64,000 bases of DNA from Sphingomonas sp. Leaf242 (GTDB taxonomy: Bacteria; Pseudomonadota; Alphaproteobacteria; Sphingomonadales; Sphingomonadaceae), in assembly GCF_001422045.1 (NCBI RefSeq), contig NZ_LMLW01000010.1:317489-381488 (forward strand). The letters run 5' to 3'. A program made the translations under genes and the position numbers. Positions 1 through 8,167 of this stretch are shown in pieces. Each line of letters begins with the position of its first letter. Position 1 is the stretch's first letter. A model generated the notes under the pieces. That model saw only the letters and a program-made list of their open reading frames with translations. It searched no databases and was not told where the DNA came from.

Positions 1-1
1 G

Positions 2-658
2 CTGCTCGCATCGGAGGGCGCCAAGGTCTATATCTGCGGCCGCGACGAACGCTATCTGCAGGATGCGCTCGCCCGCATTCGCGAAGTCGGCGAGGGCGAC
101 GGGATGATCACCGAACTCGCCGATCCCGACAAGGTCCGCGCGTTCTTCGATGCGGGCGAGGCGTATCTCGGGGGCTTCGACATCACCGTCGTCAACGCGG
201 CCGTCGCGGCCGGCGGCCTGACGCAGATGAGCGAGGACGAACTGCGTTATGCGATCGCGGTCGACTTCACCGCGTACCTGCTCAGCGCGCATCACGCGGC
301 GCACCGGATGAAGCCGATCAGCGACATCGTCATCATCGGCTCGCTGAGCGCGCATATCCTCGGGCCGAGCTCGACGGTGTATGCCGGGGTGAAGTCGGGG
401 ATCGCCGGCTTCTCGGAGGCCTTGCGGCGCGAGCTGGGGCCGAAGGGGATCAAGGTCTCGCTGGTCGAGCCGGGCAAGGTCGGCTCGAACATGCAGTATC
501 CCGACGTCCCCGACGACAAGCAGCGCCAGATGATCGAGGCGGAGCAGATGCTGCGCGCGGAGGACATCGCGGTCGGGGTGGAGTTTGTCCTGACGCAGCC
601 GACACGGACCGTGATCCAGCAGATCGTCATCGTCCCGCGGGCGCTTGAGGGGGAGTAG
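2..658 (+). CDS. SDR family oxidoreductase, 5' truncated by window edge
   Basis: C-terminal part of a short-chain dehydrogenase/reductase. The frame is open from base 2, so the true start and the glycine-rich NAD(P) motif lie outside the window. Visible parts are the residual first Rossmann strand (AKVYICGRDE), the NAG-like motif written VNAAVAAGG, the catalytic Ser in the SLSAH segment, and the catalytic YAGVK (Tyr at 380-382, Lys at 392-394), followed by VEPGKVGSNM, the usual cofactor-loop position. The stop is TAG at 656-658. SDRs move hydride between NAD(P)H and alcohols or ketones; the substrate cannot be told. A 28-bp-arm inverted repeat follows, then a GH130-like gene on the same strand, so a sugar-related role is possible but only an inference. 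Confidence 0.85.
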   Translation: MLASEGAKVYICGRDERYLQDALARIREVGEGDGMITELADPDKVRAFFDAGEAYLGGFDITVVNAAVAAGGLTQMSEDELRYAIAVDFTAYLLSAHHAAHRMKPISDIVIIGSLSAHILGPSSTVYAGVKSGIAGFSEALRRELGPKGIKVSLVEPGKVGSNMQYPDVPDDKQRQMIEAEQMLRAEDIAVGVEFVLTQPTRTVIQQIVIVPRALEGE

Positions 659-701
659 GCAAGACGGCTCGGCGGTATTTCGTCGAGCGCCACGCCCTTC
701 C

Positions 702-784
702 CGTCATCCTGACGAAAGTCAGGATCCAGCGTAACGGAGCGGCGTCCTTCATGACCCTGGATCCTGACTTTCGTCAGGATGACG
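702..784. repeat. Long perfect inverted repeat with self-folding arms
   Basis: Two perfectly complementary 28-base arms (702-729 and 757-784) are separated by 27 bases. Each arm also folds on itself: TCCTGAC, a GAAA loop, then GTCAGGA. A diverged copy lies at 48291-48370, so this is a dispersed family of the REP/BIME type. It sits between the SDR stop and the GH130 start and could act as an mRNA stabiliser or attenuator. No transposase gene is nearby. Confidence 0.9.
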
Positions 785-826
785 GAGCAGGTGGAAGTCG
801 CCCGACGTAAATCAAAGGAGAATAGC

Positions 827-1936
827 ATGTTCGACCAGCTCGTCTTCACCCCCGCCGACATCGACCTGTCGCGCTCGCCGCTGGCGGGGAAGGTCGGTGC
901 CGAGACCTATGTGCTCGGCGCGTTCAATCCCGGGATGACGCGGCTGGCGAACGGCAACCTGCTGCTGATGGTACGCGTCGCCGAGGCGCTCAAGCAGCCG
1001 GTCAAGAACGGCAACGTCCACGCGATCCGCTGGCAGGACGGCGCATACCTGCTCGATGCGTGGCCATTGCAGATGGTGGATACCAAGGACCCGCGCAAAT
1101 TCCTGATCCCCGGCGGCGGATGGAAGGTGATGGCGCTGACGTCGTTGTCGTGGCTGTTGCCGGTCGAACTCGATGCCGAGGGTCGCTCGGTCGTCACGGT
1201 GCATTACGACAAGGCGATCGCGCCGCGCACGTCGTACCAATGCTACGGCGTCGAGGATGCACGGATCTCGAAGGTCGGCGATCGCTATCTGATGACGACC
1301 TGCTCGGTCAGCCCGGAGCGGCATTCGACGACGCTGTATACGTCCGCCGACGCGCTCGACTGGCAGCTCGAGGGTATCGTGCTCGATCACCAGAACAAGG
1401 ACATGCTGATCTTCGAGGGGCTGATCGACGGACAGTATTGGGCGCAGACGCGACCGCTCGGCGACCTGTATTTCGCCTATCCCCCGGGCAGCGAATGGCG
1501 CAGCGGGCCGTCGATCAACTTGTCGCGATCGCCCGATGCGTTGCACTGGAAACCGCACGACAAGCCCGGCATCCGCCCGCATTCGGCCACCGTCTCGACC
1601 GCGCGGATGGGCGGCGGCGCGCCCCCGATCCTGACCGATCGCGGATGGCTGACCTTGTGGCACGGTGTCGAGCCGTCGGGCGTGGTCGGCATCTACCGGA
1701 CGTACTGGTCGATCCTCGACAAGGACGATCCCTCGATCACCGTGGCGACCGAACATACCGCGCTGCTCGAGCCCAAGCCCGAACTGACCGAGCCGCTGAA
1801 GGACCAGATGTACCTCGACAACGTCGTCTTCACGACGGGCATCGCCGATGCAGGGGACTTCTATGTTGTGGCAAGCGGCGAGGCGGACCTGGCGTGCCGG
1901 ATCACGCATATCCCGAAGGATGTGTTCGCCGCCTGA
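827..1936 (+). CDS. Glycoside hydrolase family 130-type protein
   Basis: A 369-residue protein resembling GH130, the five-bladed propeller family that includes beta-mannoside phosphorylases and mannosidases. Support comes from the order of motifs: an N-terminal NPGMTRLANGNLLLMVRV blade, the GVEDAR motif that carries the family's acidic residue, a kinetic-type TLYTSADALDW blade, NKDMLIFE, and GGGAPPILTDRGWLTLWHG. There is no signal peptide, so it should be cytoplasmic. The ATG at 827 is chosen because AAAGGAG lies about seven bases upstream; the longer open frame would begin inside the repeat at 702-784. Its stop at 1934-1936 abuts the next inverted repeat. Whether it is a phosphorylase or a hydrolase, and on which mannoside, cannot be decided by eye. 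Confidence 0.75.
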   Translation: MFDQLVFTPADIDLSRSPLAGKVGAETYVLGAFNPGMTRLANGNLLLMVRVAEALKQPVKNGNVHAIRWQDGAYLLDAWPLQMVDTKDPRKFLIPGGGWKVMALTSLSWLLPVELDAEGRSVVTVHYDKAIAPRTSYQCYGVEDARISKVGDRYLMTTCSVSPERHSTTLYTSADALDWQLEGIVLDHQNKDMLIFEGLIDGQYWAQTRPLGDLYFAYPPGSEWRSGPSINLSRSPDALHWKPHDKPGIRPHSATVSTARMGGGAPPILTDRGWLTLWHGVEPSGVVGIYRTYWSILDKDDPSITVATEHTALLEPKPELTEPLKDQMYLDNVVFTTGIADAGDFYVVASGEADLACRITHIPKDVFAA

Positions 1937-2058
1937 TCCTCCCCCGCCAGGGGGAGGTGGCGCCGAAGGCGACGGAGGGGGAGGACGGCGAAACACCGGT
2001 TCCGTGTCCGCCCCCTCCGTCAGGCAAGCGCCTGCCACCTCCCCCTGGCGGGGGAGGA
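1937..2058. repeat. GC-rich inverted repeat filling a convergent gap
   Basis: Perfect 25-base arms at 1937-1961 and 2034-2058 begin with TCCTCCCCCGCC and end with GGCGGGGGAGGA. The element starts on the base after the GH130 stop and ends four bases before the mqo stop, so it exactly fills the gap between convergent genes and could work as a bidirectional terminator. A related copy is at 8035-8154, and a more distant one at 53509-53648. Confidence 0.9.
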
Positions 2059-2062
2059 TACG

Positions 2063-3796
2063 TCAGAGCGCCAGGTCGGGGCTGCGGTCGACCTTGACGC
2101 GTGTTGCCGCCGGCTTGGGCTGGGTCGACACGAACACCGCGGGCGACGGCACCGTCAGTTGCAGCGTCTGCGCCGTCGCGGCCCAGGTCTTGGCGATCAG
2201 CTCGGGCTTGTCGTTGAGCGTGACGCCGTAGCTCGGGACGATCTCGCGAATCTTGCCCTGCCACGCCGCCGTCGCGAGATGGTTGGGGAACACCTTCTTC
2301 AACAAATCGAGCATGATCGACGGCGCGGTCGAGGCACCCGGCGACGCCCCCAGCAGCGCCGCGATCGAGCCGTCCTTAGACGCGACGATCTCGGTGCCGA
2401 GCTTCAGCACGCCCCCCTTGTTCGGATCGCGCTTGATGATCTGGACGCGCTGGCCGGCTTGCCACAGCCGCCAGTCGCCGTCCTTCGCGCCCGGGAAATA
2501 CTCGCGCAGCGCGGTCATCCGGTCGGCGTCCGACATGATCAGCTGCCCAGCGAGATATTCGACGAGATCGAAATCGTCCCAGCCGACCGCGATCATCGGC
2601 CGGAAATTGTCGAGCGTCACCGACGCCGGCAGATCGAAATACGAGCCTTCCTTGAGGAACTTGGTCGAGAAGGTCGCGAACGGCCCGAACAGCAGCGCCT
2701 GCTTGCCGTCGAGATAGCGCGTGTCGAGATGCGGCACCGACATCGGCGGCGAGCCGACCGCGGCCTTGCCGTAGACCTTGGCGAGGTGACGCTGCGCCAC
2801 CTCGGGCTTGTCGGTCACGAGGAACGAGCCGCCGACCGGGAAGCCGGCATAATCGTCCGCCTCGGGGATGCCCGACTTCTGCAGGATCGGCAGCGCGCCA
2901 CCGCCCGCGCCGGCGAACACGAAGCGCGCGTTGATGATCCGCTTCTCGTCGCTCTTCATGTCGCGCGCGGTCACCCGCCAGCTTTTGTCCGCGCTCCGCT
3001 CCAGCGAGCGCACCTCGTGGCCGGTGGTCAGCGTGAAGCCCGGCTGCTTGCGCATCGCGTCGACATATTGCCGCGTGACCTCGCCCCAGTTGCAGTCGGT
3101 GCCGAGCGGCGAGCGCGTCGCGGCGAGCTTCATGGTGGGATCGCGACCCTGCATCATGACCGGCACCCACTGCGCGATCTGCTTGGGATCGGTCGAGAAT
3201 TCCATGCCCGAGAACAGCGGGCTCGCCTGCAACGCGGCATGCCGCTTGCGCAGGAACGCGACGTTCGCATCGCCCCACACCAGATTCATGTGCGGGGTCG
3301 AGTTGATGAACGAGCGCGGGTTGGCGAGCATCCCGGCATCGACCTGATGGCTGAGGAACTGGCGGGTGACCTGGAACTGCTCGTTGATCTCGATCGCCTT
3401 CTTGATCTCGACCAGCCCGTCCGCCGCGTTGACCGGCGTGTAGTTCAGTTCGCACAGCGCCGAGTGGCCGGTGCCCGCGTTGTTCCAGCCGTTCGAGCTT
3501 TCCTCCGCGACCTTGTCGAGCCGTTCGACCAGTTCGATCGTCCAGGTCGGCTCGAGCTGGTGGAGCAGCACCGCGAGCGTCGCGCTCATGATGCCGCCGC
3601 CGACCAGCAGCACGTCGACGTTACGCTCGGTGGGGGCGGCGTCGGCGGATGCCAGCGGCAGCATCGCCGCGCCGCCCGCGGTGATCGCCGACCCCAGCAG
3701 CCCGCGCCGCGTTACGCGCGTGTCGATCGCCGCCGCGCGGTCGGAGTCGCCGTTCAGCTGGGGCGTGGTCATGTCGTCGTTGGAAGGGAGCCGCAT
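2063..3796 (-). CDS. mqo: Malate:quinone oxidoreductase with Tat-like leader
   Basis: FAD enzyme that oxidises malate to oxaloacetate and passes electrons to quinone at the cytoplasmic membrane. The 577-residue reading contains the FAD motif VLLVGGGIMSATLAVLL, the family signature SSNGWNNAGTGHSALCELNYTP, and LGASPGASTAPSIMLDLL near the C-terminus. The start at 3796 has GAGG seven bases upstream; ATG at 3772 is the alternative. The odd part is the first 55 residues: TRRGLLG (twin Arg at about 30-31), a small hydrophobic stretch and an ADA cleavage-like site, all resembling a Tat signal peptide. Classical Mqo is a cytoplasmic-face peripheral protein, so the leader is unexpected there. Family identity is secure; export is an inference. 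Confidence 0.93.
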   Translation of the reverse strand: MRLPSNDDMTTPQLNGDSDRAAAIDTRVTRRGLLGSAITAGGAAMLPLASADAAPTERNVDVLLVGGGIMSATLAVLLHQLEPTWTIELVERLDKVAEESSNGWNNAGTGHSALCELNYTPVNAADGLVEIKKAIEINEQFQVTRQFLSHQVDAGMLANPRSFINSTPHMNLVWGDANVAFLRKRHAALQASPLFSGMEFSTDPKQIAQWVPVMMQGRDPTMKLAATRSPLGTDCNWGEVTRQYVDAMRKQPGFTLTTGHEVRSLERSADKSWRVTARDMKSDEKRIINARFVFAGAGGGALPILQKSGIPEADDYAGFPVGGSFLVTDKPEVAQRHLAKVYGKAAVGSPPMSVPHLDTRYLDGKQALLFGPFATFSTKFLKEGSYFDLPASVTLDNFRPMIAVGWDDFDLVEYLAGQLIMSDADRMTALREYFPGAKDGDWRLWQAGQRVQIIKRDPNKGGVLKLGTEIVASKDGSIAALLGASPGASTAPSIMLDLLKKVFPNHLATAAWQGKIREIVPSYGVTLNDKPELIAKTWAATAQTLQLTVPSPAVFVSTQPKPAATRVKVDRSPDLAL

Positions 3797-3988
3797 CGTC
3801 GTGCCTCGTCGTTGGCGGTCTGGTCCGGCCTCCAGCGCTTCGACAGCGGGGGCGGGACCGAAGGACCGGATTGTCGTTCGGGCCGCGCGAAGACCTTGCC
3901 GCATATAGGCAAAACCATCGATCGAGCGCGACCGCTGCTCGAAATCCTCGTCCAACTCTCTGTCAGTCTTCGGGTGTCGTCACGCTGC

Positions 3989-4018
3989 TTGCTGCGCATG
4001 ACGTTGTTGTCATATAAT
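3989..4018 (+). promoter_or_regulatory. Putative sigma70-type promoter for the GT4 gene
   Basis: A perfect TATAAT at 4013-4018 is preceded, with an 18-base spacer, by TTGCTG at 3989-3994. It lies about 90 bases before the glycosyltransferase ATG. The 313-base divergent region 3797-4109 between mqo and this gene holds no other convincing gene; apart from this promoter I see only GC-rich sequence in it. Confidence 0.5.
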
Positions 4019-4109
4019 GGCATCGCGGTATCGATCGTGCAAGACCGCACCGGCCGAAGCGGCTTTGCGCCACCTTGAAAGCTGCCGCGAAAATCGGCAT
4101 CGGTCGCGA

Positions 4110-5258
4110 ATGGCCGCACCCGTCAACATCCTTCATCTCCACTCGTCGTTCGACCTCGGCGGCAAGGAAGCGCGCGCGGTTCGGCTGATGAATGCGTTCG
4201 GCGATCGGGCGAAACACACCATCGTATCGGGGATGCCGGATGCGCTCAGCGCGCGGGACTCGATCGCGAAGGGCATCCGCTACGAGATCGCACAGAATCC
4301 ACCGCCGTTGACGGGCAAGCCTTCGGTCAAGCGCTACGAGGCGATCGCGCAGTATATGCGGCGGTTCGACCTGGTACTGACCTACAACTGGGGCGCGATC
4401 GATGGGGCGATGGCGCGCCGCGCGTTCGCCAAGGGCGCGCCGCCGCTCGTCCATCACGAAGACGGGTTCAACGCCGACGAGGCGAACGGGCTCAAGATCG
4501 AGCGCAACATCTATCGGCGGCTCGCGCTGGGCGCGGCGCATGCGCTGGCGGTGCCGTCCGAGGTGCTCGAAGGCATCGCGCTCAAGACCTGGAAACAGCC
4601 GCGCGAGCGCGTCCACCGGATCGTCAACGGAATCGGCACCGCCTATTACGCGCAGAAGCCCGAGCCCAAGGCGATCCCCGGGTTCACGCGCAACGCCAAG
4701 GAAACCGTGATCGGTGCGCTCGCCGGCCTGCGCGAGGTGAAGGACCTCACCGCGCTGGTCCGTGCGGTCGGCGGTGTATCCGGACGCGTGCGGCTGGTTA
4801 TCATCGGGGAGGGCCCGGAGCGCGCGAACATCCTGCAAGCCGCCGCCGCGATGGGGATGGCGGACAAGCTGGTGCTGCCTGGATTTCTCGATCGGCCGTA
4901 TCGCTATATCGGCCATTTCGACATGCTCGCGGTGTCGTCGCGCAGCGAGCAGTTTCCGATCGCGGTGGTCGAGGCGATGGCGGCGGGGCTGCCGATCGCG
5001 AGCTATCCGGTCGGCGATATCACGCGGATGGTCGCGCCCGAGAATCTGCCGTTCGTGACCGAGATCGCAAACGAGGTTCGGTTGCGTGATGCGTTGCAGG
5101 CGCTGGTCGGCGATCCCGCCTTGCGCGCCTCGGTCGGGGCCGCGAACCAGGCCAAGGCGCGGGCGGAATTCGACGAAGCGGTTATGATCGCTCGCTATCG
5201 CGCGCTGTACGAGGATGCGCTCGGGCGGCCGGGTGCACTGGGCGATCTACTAACCTAG
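4110..5258 (+). CDS. Glycosyltransferase family 4 (GT-B fold)
   Basis: A 382-residue cytoplasmic glycosyltransferase of the GT4 type, which transfers a sugar from an NDP-sugar donor. The N-terminal half carries ILHLHSSFDLGGKEARAVRL, the typical glycine-rich acceptor-side loop. The C-terminal half carries VIIGEGPERANILQ and the donor-binding EX7E motif in SEQFPIAVVEAMAAGLPI. The ATG at 4110 is preferred because the family starts just before the first beta strand; the frame is open back to 4017 but those residues look random. The gene is alone, divergent from mqo, so the glycan it builds is unknown. Confidence 0.85.
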   Translation: MAAPVNILHLHSSFDLGGKEARAVRLMNAFGDRAKHTIVSGMPDALSARDSIAKGIRYEIAQNPPPLTGKPSVKRYEAIAQYMRRFDLVLTYNWGAIDGAMARRAFAKGAPPLVHHEDGFNADEANGLKIERNIYRRLALGAAHALAVPSEVLEGIALKTWKQPRERVHRIVNGIGTAYYAQKPEPKAIPGFTRNAKETVIGALAGLREVKDLTALVRAVGGVSGRVRLVIIGEGPERANILQAAAAMGMADKLVLPGFLDRPYRYIGHFDMLAVSSRSEQFPIAVVEAMAAGLPIASYPVGDITRMVAPENLPFVTEIANEVRLRDALQALVGDPALRASVGAANQAKARAEFDEAVMIARYRALYEDALGRPGALGDLLT

Positions 5259-5327
5259 GTCTTAATATTGCTCGCGCGCTGCGTCCTTGCGATATAGGGG
5301 GCCGTATTTTCCGGGAGAGGTGACGTC

Positions 5328-6731
5328 GTGTTCAAGGGCCTGAAGCCTATCGTCTATAACGGTCGGGAAGTCTGGCCTCTGGTTGAGGGCGGCAAGGGTG
5401 TCGCCGCGACCAACCACGCGTCGGCCGGCGCCTGGGCTGCGGCCGGGGGTATCGGCACGGTGTCGGCGGTCAACGCCGACAGCTACGATCCCGACGGCAA
5501 GATCATCCCGCAGGTCTATGCGGCACTCACGCGGCGCGACCGGCACGAGGAACTGGTCGAATACGCGATCGAAGGCGCGGTCCAGCAGGTCGAGCGCGCA
5601 TACGAGATCGCCGACGGCAAGGGCGCGATCAACATCAACGTCCTGTGGGAAATGGGCGGCGCGCAGCGAATCCTGCACGGGGTGCTCGAGCGCACGCGCG
5701 GCAAGGTCGCCGGCGTCACCTGCGGCGCGGGCATGCCGTACAAGCTGTCCGAGATCACCGCGTCCTACGGCGTCAGCTACCTGCCGATCGTCAGCTCAGG
5801 TCGCGCCTTCCGCGCGCTGTGGAAGCGGGCGTATTCGAAGGCCGCCGAATGGCTTGCCGCGGTGGTGTACGAGGATCCCTGGCTCGCAGGCGGGCATAAC
5901 GGCCTGTCGAATGCCGAGGATCCGTTGAAGCCGCAGGACCCGTATCCGCGCGTGAAGGAACTGCGCGACGTGATGCGCGAAGGCGGCATCTCGGACGATG
6001 TGCCGATCGTGATGGCGGGCGGCGTCTGGTACTTACGCGACTGGAACGACTGGATCGACAATCCGGAACTCGGCACGATCGCGTTCCAGTTCGGTACGCG
6101 GCCGCTTCTCACGCGCGAAAGCCCGATCCCTGAGGGTTGGAAGAACGCGCTGACGCAGATCGAGCCCGGCGACGTGCTGCTGCACAAATTCTCGCCGACG
6201 GGCTTCTATTCGTCCGCGGTGCGCAATCCGTTCCTGCGCTCTTTGGAGGCACGTTCCGAGCGCCAGATAGCCTTCTCGACGCAGGAGGCGGGCGACCACA
6301 TCTTCCAGCTTGACGTCGGCGTGAAGGGCAAGAACTTCTGGGTCACGCGCAACGACCTGCTGCGCGCGCGTCAGTGGTTCGGCGAGGGCTATACCGACGC
6401 GCTCAAGACGCCGGACAACACGCTGGTGTTCGTCAGCCCGACCGAGAAGGGCATGATCCGCAAGGACCAGTCGGATTGCATGGGCTGCCTGTCGCAATGC
6501 TCGTTCTCGAGCTGGGCGGATACGGAGACCAACTCGACCGGTCGCCTCGCTGACCCGCGCAGCTTCTGCATCCAGAAGACGCTGCAGGACATCGCGCACG
6601 GCGGCGACATCGACCAGAACCTGATGTTCGCAGGGCATGCGGCGTATAATTTCAAGAAGGATCCATTCTACTCGAACGGTTTCGTGCCGAGCGTTGGGCA
6701 ACTGGTCGACCGGATTTTGACGGGGGATTGA
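5328..6731 (+). CDS. NAD(P)H-dependent flavin oxidoreductase / nitronate monooxygenase family
   Basis: A 467-residue TIM-barrel flavoprotein of the nitronate monooxygenase/2-nitropropane dioxygenase-like family. The N-terminal NHASAGAWAAAGGIGTVSAVN segment matches the FMN phosphate region, followed by GVTCGAGMPYK, IVMAGGVWYLRDW and FQFGTRPLLT, which are the later phosphate-binding strands. It is longer than the classic NMO of about 350 residues because of a C-terminal extension with the cysteine cluster CMGCLSQCSFSSW and a further Cys in SFCIQK, which may bind metal. It starts with GTG at 5328 behind GGGAGAGG. The substrate is unknown. Confidence 0.8.
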   Translation: MFKGLKPIVYNGREVWPLVEGGKGVAATNHASAGAWAAAGGIGTVSAVNADSYDPDGKIIPQVYAALTRRDRHEELVEYAIEGAVQQVERAYEIADGKGAININVLWEMGGAQRILHGVLERTRGKVAGVTCGAGMPYKLSEITASYGVSYLPIVSSGRAFRALWKRAYSKAAEWLAAVVYEDPWLAGGHNGLSNAEDPLKPQDPYPRVKELRDVMREGGISDDVPIVMAGGVWYLRDWNDWIDNPELGTIAFQFGTRPLLTRESPIPEGWKNALTQIEPGDVLLHKFSPTGFYSSAVRNPFLRSLEARSERQIAFSTQEAGDHIFQLDVGVKGKNFWVTRNDLLRARQWFGEGYTDALKTPDNTLVFVSPTEKGMIRKDQSDCMGCLSQCSFSSWADTETNSTGRLADPRSFCIQKTLQDIAHGGDIDQNLMFAGHAAYNFKKDPFYSNGFVPSVGQLVDRILTGD

Positions 6732-6792
6732 GGCTGGAGGAAGTGAACCGCAGTTTAGCGGCGGTACTGCATTCCAACACGCCACTTTCTCC

Positions 6793-6884
6793 GTCATGCC
6801 GGGCTTGTTCCGGCATCCACGGTGCCGCACTCTCTCGGGTGTGAGTTTGCCGCACCGTGGACCCCGGAACAGGTCCGGGGTGAC
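6793..6884. repeat. Dispersed inverted repeat, GTCATGCCGG family
   Basis: An imperfect inverted repeat with arms starting GTCATGCCGGGCTTGTTCCGG and ending CCGGGGTGAC, and an inner complementary pair CCACGGTGCCGC / CGCACCGTGG. It lies in the leader region upstream of the LysE-family gene. A possible half-site of the same family (GGCTTATGCCGGGATGACC) occurs near 55770. Confidence 0.8.
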
Positions 6885-6972
6885 GGAATGTTTTGGCAGG
6901 GCTTCGAGCAGGCTGCGGGCGCCAGTAGGCAGCCAGTTCTTCTGCCGCGGCATGAAGGGCAGGGGGGTAAAC

Positions 6973-7611
6973 ATGACGCTACACGCCTGGTGGTTGTTCG
7001 TAGTCGCGGTGTTCCTCCTATGCGGAACGCCCGGACCCAACATGCTACACGTCATGACGCGCAGCATCGCCTTCGGCGCGCGGCGCAGCGTCGCGGCGAT
7101 GGCGGGGTGCCTGACCGCGCTGGTGCTCGTGCTGGCGGCGTCCGCGGCGGGCGTATCCGCCTTGCTCGCGGCGTGGCCGAGGGTGTTCGACGCACTACGC
7201 TATGCCGGCGTAGCATACCTCATATTCCTCGGGATCAAGGCATGGCGCGGGGCGGGGTCTCCGATCGACGTCGGCGACGATACGACGCCGGTGGCGCTCC
7301 CCCCGACCGTGTCGGCGTGGCGCCTGTTTCGCGGCGGGTTCGTGATCGGGATCAGCAATCCCAAGCTACTGCTGTTCGCCGCCGCGTTCCTGCCGCAGTT
7401 CGTCGACCGCGCCTTACCGCAGGCACCGCAGTTCGCGATCCTCGTGGCGACCTTCGCGGTGGTCGAGAGCTTCTGGTACGGCGTGTACGCTGCCGGTGGG
7501 CGGACGCTCGCACGCTATCTGACACGCCCGGCATTGCGGCGCGCGTTCGACCGCGTGACGGGGGCGATCTTCGTCGGGTTCGGTCTCGCTTTGCTGCGGG
7601 TGCGAGCATAG
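6973..7611 (+). CDS. LysE/RhtB family amino-acid exporter
   Basis: A 212-residue inner-membrane protein of the LysE/RhtB family, which exports amino acids or their analogues by proton antiport. It begins with a hydrophobic helix followed by the family signature GTPGPNMLHVMTRSIAFGARRS, then alternating hydrophobic segments typical of six helices, and the second conserved region RLFRGGFVIGISNPKLLLFAAAFLPQFV. The ATG at 6973 has AGGGGGG five bases upstream; the upstream open frame is repeat sequence. The exported substrate is not visible. It stands alone, with no adjacent regulator gene. Confidence 0.9.
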   Translation: MTLHAWWLFVVAVFLLCGTPGPNMLHVMTRSIAFGARRSVAAMAGCLTALVLVLAASAAGVSALLAAWPRVFDALRYAGVAYLIFLGIKAWRGAGSPIDVGDDTTPVALPPTVSAWRLFRGGFVIGISNPKLLLFAAAFLPQFVDRALPQAPQFAILVATFAVVESFWYGVYAAGGRTLARYLTRPALRRAFDRVTGAIFVGFGLALLRVRA

Positions 7612-7730
7612 CGAAAGCGGGCCGCGCCATTGCCGTTCGGGGCGATAGCGCGCATAGCCGAGCCATCGCGGCGCTTCGTACGGGCAGGCTGCGACTGAGA
7701 GATGCTTTGCGCTCCCGCTCCGAGCCGGGA

Positions 7731-8024
7731 ATGCCGCATGACGATCACTTCAGCCATCGCATCTACAGGGATCGCATCGTGACGACGGGCACCGACACGG
7801 TCGTGCCGATCTCGCGCGCGGTCAACGTCAGCGTCGAACAGCCTCAGGTCGTCGCGATGTGCAAGAAGCACGACGCGACCATCAGCGCGATCGAGACGCT
7901 GCCATCGGGCGGCACGCGCGTCGTGCTGATGAACAGTGCGGACGCCGCGAAGATCATCAAGGCGTTCGGCTCCAAGGTCCTGACCGGGACGGTAGCTCGA
8001 ACCCACTGGATGCGCGCGGTCTGA
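7731..8024 (+). CDS. Small uncharacterised protein (97 aa)
   Basis: I do not recognise this protein. It is 97 residues, soluble, and reads like a folded small domain rather than a shadow: VTTGTDTVVPISRAVNVSVEQPQVVAMCKKHDATISAIETLPSGGTR contains regular strand and helix spacing and a single Cys. The ATG at 7731 has a poor ribosome-binding site; GTG at 7779, with AGGG upstream, would give an 81-residue product and may be the real start. It ends eleven bases before an inverted repeat that separates it from the convergent dehydrogenase gene. Confidence 0.6.
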   Translation: MPHDDHFSHRIYRDRIVTTGTDTVVPISRAVNVSVEQPQVVAMCKKHDATISAIETLPSGGTRVVLMNSADAAKIIKAFGSKVLTGTVARTHWMRAV

Positions 8025-8034
8025 GGGTATTGTA

Positions 8035-8154
8035 ATCCTCCCCCGTCAGGGGGAGGTGGCTGGCACTTGCCAGACGGAGGGGGAGGAAAGCGAGACGTGG
8101 GTTCCGTTTCCCCTCCGTCACCTTCAGCGCCACCTCACCCTCGCGGGGGAGGAT
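8035..8154. repeat. GC-rich inverted repeat filling a convergent gap
   Basis: Arms begin ATCCTCCCCCGTCAGGG and end TCGCGGGGGAGGAT, with inner complementary CAGACGGAGGGGGAGG-type and CCCCTCCGTCA-type segments. It is a diverged copy of the element at 1937-2058 and again lies exactly between two convergent stop codons (8024 and 8168). Confidence 0.85.
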
Positions 8155-8167
8155 CGATCGCTGAAGC

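Noticed and set aside
2159..4078. 639-codon open frame antisense to mqo
   Set aside because: Translation has no recognisable domain and mirrors the real mqo coding strand.
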